A stretch of DNA of 64,000 nt, from positions 2,832,001 to 2,896,000 of the forward strand of contig NZ_CP042593.1 of assembly GCF_007995155.1 (NCBI RefSeq), given 5' to 3'. Shown one piece after another: positions 35,589-42,944 of the stretch; positions within the stretch are counted from its first letter, which is position 1; each line of letters starts with the position of its first letter. The translations under genes were made by a program, and so were the position numbers. The stretch comes from Cytobacillus dafuensis. GTDB taxonomy: Bacteria; Bacillota; Bacilli; Bacillales; Cytobacillaceae. The notes beneath the pieces are model-generated. The model saw nothing but the letters and a program-made list of their open reading frames with translations, had not been told where the DNA came from and made no database searches.

Positions 35589-36290
35589 TCATTCATGTTT
35601 TTTATTCTTGCCTTTTACAAATCGATAGGCTAAATAAGCAATATACAGCGGAGCAGCAATATAAATTAAATATGGAAACTGACCATGTGTACCTGTTTCG
35701 TAAATAATATAAAGCAGACAGCCGAGAAAGATTGTAACGATTGTACCGTACTTTGGTAAAGGAATTTCTTTTAGGCTCGGGATTCTAATTTTGCTTACCA
35801 TTAAAAAACACATTCCTGTAAAAACAACTGTTGTGATTATTTGAGGTATTTTATCTCCAAATAAAGTAAGAATAGCTAAAATTCCACCAGCCGCGGTTAT
35901 AGGTACACCAACAAAATAGTTCATCGAGGATTTAGTTGAACTAATGTTAAACCTTGCCAAGCGATATGCCCCGAATAATGGGAATAATCCTGCGACGAAA
36001 AATCCTATCATCCCAAATTGAAAAAAATATGTATAAAAAATTAAAAATGATGGAGCCACTCCAAAAGTAACGATATCGGCCAATGAGTCCAGTTCTTTCC
36101 CTAATTGACTGTCAGCATTTAACATTCTAGCAAGTCTACCGTCCATACTGTCCAGCATCATACCGATTAAAATTAATATAGCTGCATTGTTAAACTGGCC
36201 GTTTGCCGCAAATCCAATAGACAAAAAACCACAATATAAGTTTCCAAGTGTAAGCATGTTTGGGATTGCTTTTTTTATTCGCACTGGCAT
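35589..36290 (-). CDS. pssA: CDP-diacylglycerol-serine O-phosphatidyltransferase
   Basis: Membrane enzyme of 233 aa with about six to eight helices that makes phosphatidylserine, the precursor of phosphatidylethanolamine. The CDP-alcohol phosphatidyltransferase motif DG-x2-AR-x8-G-x3-D-x3-D is complete in DGRLARMLNADSQLGKELDSLAD (about 48-70). The N-terminus AIPNMLTLGNLYCGF is characteristic of PssA. In B. subtilis it sits with psd; here psd is not adjacent. Two tandem hairpin elements lie upstream. Confidence 0.92.
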   Translation of the reverse strand: MPVRIKKAIPNMLTLGNLYCGFLSIGFAANGQFNNAAILILIGMMLDSMDGRLARMLNADSQLGKELDSLADIVTFGVAPSFLIFYTYFFQFGMIGFFVAGLFPLFGAYRLARFNISSTKSSMNYFVGVPITAAGGILAILTLFGDKIPQIITTVVFTGMCFLMVSKIRIPSLKEIPLPKYGTIVTIFLGCLLYIIYETGTHGQFPYLIYIAAPLYIAYLAYRFVKGKNKKHE

Positions 36291-36354
36291 TTTTCTCTCC
36301 TAATTCATTTTCTTAATCATATGTAATTATGTTATTTTCACCCAATAATTATTA

Positions 36355-36492
36355 AAAAACTTCGCCTTCGTTAAATCTATTCTGGCGAAGGCTATAGTTT
36401 TACATATGCGCTATCTAGCAATAATATTATAATAACTACTCATTCACTTTAGTACGTTAAAAAAACGTAACTTTTTTACTAGCCAATAAAGA
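36355..36492 (-). repeat. Hairpin element, tandem copy A
   Basis: About 138 bp. On the minus strand it begins near GGCTAGTAAAAAAG, contains TTAACGTACTAAAGTGAATG and GCATATGTAAAACT, and ends in a stem built on GCCTTCG / CGAAGGC followed by T residues. Same layout as copy B (36541-36680) and partly as copy C near 14.8 kb. It reads like a small RNA with its own terminator. Confidence 0.65.
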
Positions 36493-36540
36493 TTATAACA
36501 CTTTTTTCCTTACTTGATTAAGCAATACATAAATTAATTA

Positions 36541-36680
36541 GAAAAACTTGGCGTTCGCCTAGTCCTTTTTGGCGAATGCCTTAGTTTTACTTATGCGATC
36601 TTATTAGCAGATATTTAATTGAACACACACTTTACTTTAGTACGTTAATAAACATAAACTTTCTTATTAGCTAAAAAAAG
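36541..36680 (-). repeat. Hairpin element, tandem copy B
   Basis: About 140 bp. On the minus strand it begins AGCTAATAAGAAAG, contains TTTATTAACGTACTAAAG and GCATAAGTAAAACT, and ends in a strong hairpin AAAACTAAGGCATTCGCC / GGCGAACGCCAAGTTTT. Diverged from copy A but co-linear with it. No ORF longer than a few codons. Confidence 0.65.
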
Positions 36681-36739
36681 CACCGGAATAACCGATACTT
36701 TTCAATCATAAATCGGTATCTATACTATTGTTGTTCATT

Positions 36740-38293
36740 TTAAAATAATTCTTCAAGCTGCTTTCTGAGCATGAATTTTTGAATTTTTCCACTCGCATTT
36801 CTAGGTAGAACATCGCAAAAAATATATTTTCGTGGTCTCTTGTAATTAGCCAGCTCCATACTATTTTTACAGCAATCGTCGAGATCCTTTTCCGAAAGAC
36901 TTTGATCTTTTTTCACCACGAATGCCGTTACTGTCTCTCCCCATTGATCGTCTGGCTGACCAATGACTGCTACATCCAAGACACCACTATGTGTATAAAG
37001 AACATCTTCTACTTCTCGAGGGTAAATATTCTCTCCCCCGCTAATAATCATGTCATCTACTCGGTCTTTCACCCATAGATATCCTTCATCATCAAGGTAG
37101 CCAATGTCTCCAGAATAATACCAGCCACGATATAACGCATTCTTGGTAGCTTCTGTTCTATTATAATATCCGCTCATCATGCAAGGACCTTTTACAATTA
37201 TTTCTCCTGACTCTCCAATCGGAACAATATCATTTGGCTCTGAAGGACCATCCTCTCTTGGCCGAACAATTCTAATTTCATGATTTAGGCAAGCTTGACC
37301 GGCCGAGCCGGCTTTCCTAATCTGATCATCTTCTGTCAGAAATGAAATTGCTGGACCCATTTCCGTCATACCATAAGCCTGAACGAGTTGAATTCCTAAT
37401 TTTTCTCTACATGCCTTGACGAGTGTTGGCGCCATTGGAGCCGCTCCATAAAGTCCTAGCTTTAAGCTTTCTAGCTGATATACCTCAAGATTTTCTTGTA
37501 GCAGCATATTCCACATTGTTGGTGCTGCAAAGAACTTTGTAATTTTCTCATCATTAATTAATTGAAGCACTATTTTAGGGTCAAAATGATGGAGTATCGT
37601 ACTTTTTGCACCGACATGTACACGTGGTAAAAACGCAACGTGTAATTCAGCACAATGAAACATCGGTGCTATAACGAGCCCATTATCATTTTTATCTAGT
37701 TTTGTCGCACTAATACAAATTAAGCTCTGCTCAACCATTTCGCGGTGACGGTGAACAACTCCTTTTGGCCTGCCGGTTGTACCGCTCGTATACATAATTG
37801 CATAGACATCATCTTCATGTATTTCTGTCTTTAGTTCAGATATTGGAGCTGCAGATACTTTCTCTTTATAGCTTGCAGCATATGAAGGAACATCACCATC
37901 TATCGCCAAGAAGGATGTTTGAGGAAAACGTGTAGTAATCGGACAAATACCTGCTTCAAGCATTTTTTCATAAATGACAATCTTTGGTTGTGCATCTGTA
38001 AGAATATATGCGACTTCTTCAGACATCAAACGGAAATTAATCGGATTAAATATGGCACCTATTTTTGCACAGGCAAAAAATACAGTTGCTAATTCCTCAG
38101 TGTTGAATAAATAGGTTGAAACGATATCCCCTTTTTTAACACCTTCTAGCAAAAATGCATTGGCTAGCTTATTCACTTCAAGACTCCACTCTTTAAAAGT
38201 GAATCTTAAATTCTTTTTCACATCATATAAAGCTTCCTTGTTCGGATATTTTTCTACTGTTAAGTCAAATATTTTTCCGATTGTTATTGTCAT
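36740..38293 (-). CDS. Class I acyl-CoA synthetase (AMP-binding)
   Basis: Adenylate-forming ligase of 517 aa that activates a fatty or other organic acid to its CoA ester. The P-loop is YAIMYTSGTTGRPKGVVHRH (about 165-184). YGMTEMGP and GWYYSGDIGYLDDEGYLWVKDRVDDMIISGGENIYPREVE are core motifs, and PRNASGKIQKFMLR carries the catalytic Lys. RBS GGAGG is placed well. Single gene; substrate chain length cannot be told from sequence. Confidence 0.9.
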   Translation of the reverse strand: MTITIGKIFDLTVEKYPNKEALYDVKKNLRFTFKEWSLEVNKLANAFLLEGVKKGDIVSTYLFNTEELATVFFACAKIGAIFNPINFRLMSEEVAYILTDAQPKIVIYEKMLEAGICPITTRFPQTSFLAIDGDVPSYAASYKEKVSAAPISELKTEIHEDDVYAIMYTSGTTGRPKGVVHRHREMVEQSLICISATKLDKNDNGLVIAPMFHCAELHVAFLPRVHVGAKSTILHHFDPKIVLQLINDEKITKFFAAPTMWNMLLQENLEVYQLESLKLGLYGAAPMAPTLVKACREKLGIQLVQAYGMTEMGPAISFLTEDDQIRKAGSAGQACLNHEIRIVRPREDGPSEPNDIVPIGESGEIIVKGPCMMSGYYNRTEATKNALYRGWYYSGDIGYLDDEGYLWVKDRVDDMIISGGENIYPREVEDVLYTHSGVLDVAVIGQPDDQWGETVTAFVVKKDQSLSEKDLDDCCKNSMELANYKRPRKYIFCDVLPRNASGKIQKFMLRKQLEELF

Positions 38294-38522
38294 CTAGTTT
38301 TCCTCCTTCAATCTTTTGATAATGGAAATTCTAAAAGGACTTTTTTTATCGCTCATTAACGGTTGCATTTTCCATAGCGTGACCCTCAAACATCGTTTGA
38401 AGCCCATATCTTCCAGCTGCTTAAAGTGATAATGAAAAACAAATAATCTATTAGTCTTTGAATATTCTGACTATATATAGTATGATGTATTGGTAAAAAT
38501 ATAATATAAAAGGAGAATATTT

Positions 38523-38801
38523 ATGAAAAAAATAGGTACTATTTTCCTTTCAGCTTTATTAGCTATTGGTTTTTCCTACAGCGCCAATACTAGTACTGTT
38601 GATGCAAAATCTCCAATAATGGCAAAAAAATATCAGAATTGTAAAGAGCTGAATAAAGATTATGCAGGAGGAGTCGCTAAAACAGCTTCTGCTAAAAATA
38701 AAGGTGGAAAAACAAAGTATAAACCACATATTTCAAAAGAACTGTATGACGCAAATCAATCAAAAGACCGTGATGGTGACTTAATCGCTTGTGAAAGATA
38801 A
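38523..38801 (+). CDS. Secreted Excalibur-domain protein
   Basis: Exported protein of 92 aa. Signal peptide 1-28 (cleavage near VDA-K). The C-terminal Excalibur motif, with a Cys in NCKELN and DRDGDLIACE, is a DxDxDG-like calcium-binding loop closed by a disulfide. Excalibur domains often ride on surface nucleases, but no nuclease domain is present. Its own terminator follows. Confidence 0.85.
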   Translation: MKKIGTIFLSALLAIGFSYSANTSTVDAKSPIMAKKYQNCKELNKDYAGGVAKTASAKNKGGKTKYKPHISKELYDANQSKDRDGDLIACER

Positions 38802-38816
38802 TAGAATTATATAAAT

Positions 38817-38858
38817 AAAGGGCTCAATTGGAATATCATCATTCCGATTGAACCCTTT
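38817..38858. terminator. Terminator between convergent genes
   Basis: Long stem AAAGGGCTCAATTGGAAT / ATTCCGATTGAACCCTTT with one mismatch and a six-base loop, serving both directions. Confidence 0.9.
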
Positions 38859-38866
38859 TAATCCTT

Positions 38867-39394
38867 CTATGCCAAGTCCTTTTCCACTAGCATTTGCTTC
38901 AAATACTTGCGTACCCGATATAATTTAGTCTTGACGGTATTTTGATTTAATTCTAGCAGCTCTGCTATCTCTCTTTCCTTCAAACCATGTCTAATTTTTA
39001 GCATAAAAACCCTTTTTTGATCAATAGAGAGGGAGTTTATGCAATCGTTGATTTTTTCATTGAGGAGATTGATCTCCACTTCCTCTTCTACATTATGATT
39101 CATTTTTATTTGGGCATTGTCTAAATCCGCATATGCTTCAATATTTTCATTCGTTTTCCTTTCCTTTCGGATAAAGTCAATCGCAGTTCTTGTTGCAATT
39201 GCAGAAAGCCAGGCACCTATTTTCTCTTTTTCTTGAATCGTGTTGATTTTTAGGTAAGCCTTAATGAGTGTCTCCTGCACAACATCTTGAGCTAGATAAT
39301 AATCTCGTGTAATACCGTAAGCTACATGGAATAGACGCTTATGATAAAGATCACAAATCTCCTTCATATCAACTGAAGAATTCTCCACTCCCAT
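38867..39394 (-). CDS. ECF-type RNA polymerase sigma factor
   Basis: Sigma-70 family protein of 175 aa. Region 2 (about 10-75) holds DVVQETLIKAYLKI and WLSAIATRTAIDFIRKERK. Region 4 (about 115-170) holds LSIDQKRVFMLKIRHGLKEREIAELLELNQNTVKTKLYRVRKYLKQ. GGAGG abuts the ATG, so GTG at 39388 may be the real start. No anti-sigma gene follows. It is the last gene after a YtrA-like regulator, ABC ATPase and permease, suggesting a cell-envelope stress unit. Confidence 0.9.
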   Translation of the reverse strand: MGVENSSVDMKEICDLYHKRLFHVAYGITRDYYLAQDVVQETLIKAYLKINTIQEKEKIGAWLSAIATRTAIDFIRKERKTNENIEAYADLDNAQIKMNHNVEEEVEINLLNEKINDCINSLSIDQKRVFMLKIRHGLKEREIAELLELNQNTVKTKLYRVRKYLKQMLVEKDLA

Positions 39395-39413
39395 CCTCCT
39401 CCCTCACTTGTAC

Positions 39414-41360
39414 TTATTGAAAATACTGTTTTACGAAATCTGGTATATTCTTATCGGTAAAGCTTTTTATATCAATCGTACCTTCCTCTTTATAGTAAAA
39501 CCCGACCAAATATGATCCATCGATATTGCTGCTAGCATTTTGCAAGATCGTTTCAATCTTATTTTTATCCGTTATTTTCAAAGTGTTTGGATGACCTTCC
39601 ATTTTATCGAATACCTCTTCATACGAGAACCCTCTGGCAAAATTGATGTCAAGATCTTCTTCCCGAGCGATATAGATTTTTGAGATATCTGAAGCATTTA
39701 CTCTAGCATTCTCTAACAATCCTTTTTGGCTTAGCCATTGTTCGAACTGCTTATATGAAATACGCCATACCATTGATATGTTTTTGTCATCTTTTTGCAT
39801 AATTTCAATAACGGAATAAGGCCCATTATCATTTTGAGTTTCTTCATATGTGGAACGATCTATTTCTTTTTTTAAAACAGAGATCATTTCCTTCAATTCT
39901 ACTGGATCAACAATGACGGCTTTTTTGCTTATTGGTTCCACTGGGCGAATGGTTATTTTTTCAATTTGATCGACATTTATTTTGAAAATCTCATTTGTGG
40001 TTCTCTTATATTCATCTGATTCATGAATAAGCTTATAATAGTGAGCATATTCCTTCTTATCAATCTGATAACTCCTTACAAGCGTCTTACCATTTTTCAA
40101 TTCATAGGCAAAAAAGGCAGGATCTCCATTCATTTTATTATCGTTTTTATTCGAAACAATCTCCTTATGGAGTCTTCTAACTAAATCAATATTTTCAGGT
40201 TCTTTAAGATAATAGGGAGATTTCGTGTCGCTAAATAAATAGTAACTATCACTAAAGTGAACACGTTCAATTTCACTCGTATAAGGGACATTTTTTTCAT
40301 ATTGTGTAAAGTCAAACTGAAATAAAACCACTAATATCGCCATTACACCAGCGTATTTAATAAGCCCTTTAATATGAATAACGATTCTCCAAGATTTTTG
40401 CAGCACCATTTCCGCGACGAAATAACCAAGAATGGCTCCAAATAAATAGCCGGCAATTAGCCAAAAGGTGCCTCCTTCCATTTTTCCAAAGTACATGCCA
40501 CCTAGCAGCATCGTACAAAAGGTTGCTCCATATTTAAAAACAGGCTTTAGAAATGGAAACATCAGTGCTTGTGAAACAGCTTCTAGCTTCCTTCTTTTAT
40601 ACACCCATAAGGAAAATCCATAGAGTATAAAAATTAGCAGAATATAAATGATGATTTCAACTGTCCCTAATGGGCTATGACCTAAATAAGTAAGTGCAAC
40701 AAGTGGTGAAATCGATTCAATCTTGTTGGCCATAAAATATTGATCAGGAAATCCGTAAAGATAAAATGGCAAATTATATCCTAATAATATTAAGAGACCA
40801 ATCGGAAGCAATAGAATAATATAGGTTAAAGCTCCTTGAACAGCAGAAAGCCCCGTGATCATCGCAACAAATACCCCTGTCATATATATCAGCAAATTGA
40901 ACATTATCGTAATGCCCAACCATTTAAAAATTTCAGCTATCGTAAAAAAATCTGCTAAATTCAATGGTATATATAGGGCAAATATGATGATCGCATTGAT
41001 AACATTAGGCAGGATTAGAAAGACACAGCCAGCTAGTGTGTATTGATGATAGATTCTTTCTCTCCTAATAGGGAGACTGTGCATAAAATCGCTATATGAT
41101 CTTACTTGTAAAAATCGAAATAAAAATACTGCTAACAGAACAGGAATGGCAATATTTAAAACTACCTGTATTCCAGAATTAAATTGGAACAAACTTTCTT
41201 CATACACATATTTCCTATGTTCTTCTGAGGAAGATGTCATTAATATTTCTAATGGAACTGCAATAAATTGACCAAGAAAATATATGATAGAAACCCAGCC
41301 GACACTTCTTGTAAGTGTCTTCCAAATTTCTCTATTAACCAAGGATATTTTGGACTGCAT
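39414..41360 (-). CDS. ABC transporter permease with C-terminal extracellular domain
   Basis: Protein of 648 aa. The N-terminal half has about ten helices (to residue 355), then a roughly 290-residue hydrophilic domain that appears to lie outside the membrane. It is reminiscent of the YtrC/YtrD permeases with a DUF6449-like tail. The segment VRSYSDFMHSLPIRRERIYHQYTLAG is typical of bacitracin/acetoin-type permeases. ATG at 41360 follows GGGGG; it overlaps the ATPase gene by 26 bases. Substrate not known. Confidence 0.8.
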   Translation of the reverse strand: MQSKISLVNREIWKTLTRSVGWVSIIYFLGQFIAVPLEILMTSSSEEHRKYVYEESLFQFNSGIQVVLNIAIPVLLAVFLFRFLQVRSYSDFMHSLPIRRERIYHQYTLAGCVFLILPNVINAIIIFALYIPLNLADFFTIAEIFKWLGITIMFNLLIYMTGVFVAMITGLSAVQGALTYIILLLPIGLLILLGYNLPFYLYGFPDQYFMANKIESISPLVALTYLGHSPLGTVEIIIYILLIFILYGFSLWVYKRRKLEAVSQALMFPFLKPVFKYGATFCTMLLGGMYFGKMEGGTFWLIAGYLFGAILGYFVAEMVLQKSWRIVIHIKGLIKYAGVMAILVVLFQFDFTQYEKNVPYTSEIERVHFSDSYYLFSDTKSPYYLKEPENIDLVRRLHKEIVSNKNDNKMNGDPAFFAYELKNGKTLVRSYQIDKKEYAHYYKLIHESDEYKRTTNEIFKINVDQIEKITIRPVEPISKKAVIVDPVELKEMISVLKKEIDRSTYEETQNDNGPYSVIEIMQKDDKNISMVWRISYKQFEQWLSQKGLLENARVNASDISKIYIAREEDLDINFARGFSYEEVFDKMEGHPNTLKITDKNKIETILQNASSNIDGSYLVGFYYKEEGTIDIKSFTDKNIPDFVKQYFQ

Positions 41361-42234
41361 AGCCAACATCCCCCATTTCATAAATAAAAATTTCTTCTAA
41401 TGTAAGTGGCAGGATATCGAATATGACAGGATTATACTTTTCAATATTGGCAACAATTTCATCTTGTTTTCCATTCAAAATGTATAGAAGTATACTACCT
41501 CTTTTTTCCTTATGCAGGACTTTGATATTTTCAAAGATTCCTGGAGGGATTGGGCCCTTAAATGCAAGTTGAATTTTATGTGTATCTGATTTTAGATCGT
41601 CCAGCTCTTTTTCAATGATCGTTCGGCCTTTATGCATTATACAGACGAAATCACATATGTCCTCAACTTCTCTTAAATTATGGGAAGATATTAAAATTGT
41701 CATTTCACGCTCAGCTACATCTTCAATTAGCAGGCTTTTTACATTTTTTCGCATGACAGGATCAAGTCCATCCATTGGTTCGTCCAGGATTAACACATCG
41801 GGTCGAGTTGATAACCCTAGAATAAATGCAGCCTGTCTTTGTATACCCTTCGAAAATTTATGTATTTTCTTATGAACATTCATTTCAAACACCTTCACCA
41901 ATTCTTCAAACCGCTGTTGATCCCAGTTCGGATAAATATTTTCATAGAACTGTGCCATTTGCTTAACATTATATTGAGGAAGGAAAAAAGGGACATCTTG
42001 AATAAAAAATATCCTATTCTTTATTTCTGAGTTCTCATACACTTGTTGGTCCTCAATAGTAATTAATCCTTCGTCTTGAATGTATATTCCAGTTAATAGC
42101 TTTAAAAGTGTTGTTTTTCCTGCACCATTTGAACCAAGTAACCCATAAATCGAGCCTTTATTTACGTTAATGCTTACATTTTCAACCGCTTCTTGCTCCT
42201 CAAATGACTTCCGAACATTACTAATTTTGATCAT
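41335..42234 (-). CDS. ABC transporter ATPase (YtrB-like)
   Basis: ATP-binding subunit of 299 aa. Walker A GSNGAGKTTLL, signature FSKGIQRQ (a degenerate LSGGQ) and Walker B VLILDEPMDGLDP, then SSHNLREVE with the switch His. ATG at 42234 overlaps the end of the regulator gene by 14 bases. It pairs with the permease just downstream. A degenerate signature is common in YtrB-type pairs. Confidence 0.9.
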   Translation of the reverse strand: MIKISNVRKSFEEQEAVENVSINVNKGSIYGLLGSNGAGKTTLLKLLTGIYIQDEGLITIEDQQVYENSEIKNRIFFIQDVPFFLPQYNVKQMAQFYENIYPNWDQQRFEELVKVFEMNVHKKIHKFSKGIQRQAAFILGLSTRPDVLILDEPMDGLDPVMRKNVKSLLIEDVAEREMTILISSHNLREVEDICDFVCIMHKGRTIIEKELDDLKSDTHKIQLAFKGPIPPGIFENIKVLHKEKRGSILLYILNGKQDEIVANIEKYNPVIFDILPLTLEEIFIYEMGDVGYAVQNILG

Positions 42235-42616
42235 TTTCCATCCCACCTCCAACTGAAGCTTCGAGATCTTTGATGATTTTATATAATTCTTCTGCTGTCA
42301 TTCCTAAGTACATTGCTTCAGAAAGCAGCTTAATTAGTTCATTTTTCACCTTTAATAGTTTTTCACCATTTGGCTTAGGACTAGCAGGGCTTACAAAACT
42401 TCCTTTTCCTTTAATGGAATAAATATATCCTTGTATCTCCAGCTCCCGATAAGCCTTTTGAATTGTATTCGGATTAATTGTCAGCTGTTGGGCCAGCGTT
42501 CTTACTGAAGGTAGCTGTTCATCTGACTTTAATACCTCTGTTATTATCAGCTCTTTAAGCCGTTCAACCAATTGCTCATATATCGGTTTTCGACTTCTGA
42601 CATCCAGTTCAAACAT
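42221..42616 (-). CDS. GntR-family repressor of YtrA type
   Basis: Short regulator of 131 aa. The N-terminal winged helix includes LKSDEQLPSVRTLAQQLTINPNTIQKAYRELEIQGYIYSIKGKGSFV. The short C-terminal tail without a ligand domain is typical of the YtrA subfamily, which represses its own ABC operon and responds to cell-wall antibiotics in B. subtilis. A perfect 10-1-10 palindrome lies 25 bases upstream of the start. Confidence 0.9.
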   Translation of the reverse strand: MFELDVRSRKPIYEQLVERLKELIITEVLKSDEQLPSVRTLAQQLTINPNTIQKAYRELEIQGYIYSIKGKGSFVSPASPKPNGEKLLKVKNELIKLLSEAMYLGMTAEELYKIIKDLEASVGGGMENDQN

Positions 42617-42640
42617 ACCAACCCTCCAATCTGTATGTAG

Positions 42641-42661
42641 TGTACTACGACTCGTAGTACA
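42641..42661. promoter_or_regulatory. Perfect palindromic operator for the YtrA-type repressor
   Basis: Arms TGTACTACGA and TCGTAGTACA around one central base, directly upstream of the regulator gene. A TATAAT-like minus-strand box lies about 15 bases further upstream, so the palindrome would cover the transcription start. Confidence 0.75.
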
Positions 42662-42727
42662 GTTAATACAGTTTGATTATATTACATAAATTTAGAAATG
42701 GGAATAGATTATGTAAAATTATTTTAA

Positions 42728-42907
42728 GTGGCGGATATATTGAAAAAGTGGCGGATATATTGAAAAAGTGGCGGATATATTGAAAAAGTGGCGGATATAT
42801 TGAAAAAGTGGCGGATATATTGAAAAAGTGGCGGATATATTGAAAAAGTGGCGGATATATTGAAAAAGTGGCGGATATATTGAAAAAGTGGCGGATATAT
42901 TGAAAAA
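42728..42907. repeat. Nine-copy 20-bp tandem repeat
   Basis: Unit GTGGCGGATATATTGAAAAA repeated nine times with no mismatch over 180 bp. It lies between the YtrA-type operator and the formate dehydrogenase terminator. A frame runs through it on the minus strand but has no ribosome site and simply cycles with the repeat. Confidence 0.97.
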
Positions 42908-42936
42908 AGGAAAAGCGGCAGCCGCTTTTCCTTTTT
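42904..42936 (-). terminator. Terminator of the formate dehydrogenase gene
   Basis: Stem AAAAGGAAAAGCGGC / GCCGCTTTTCCTTTT with a two-base loop, flanked by A and T runs; its left flank merges with the last 20-bp repeat. Confidence 0.85.
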
Positions 42937-42944
42937 CTATATAG

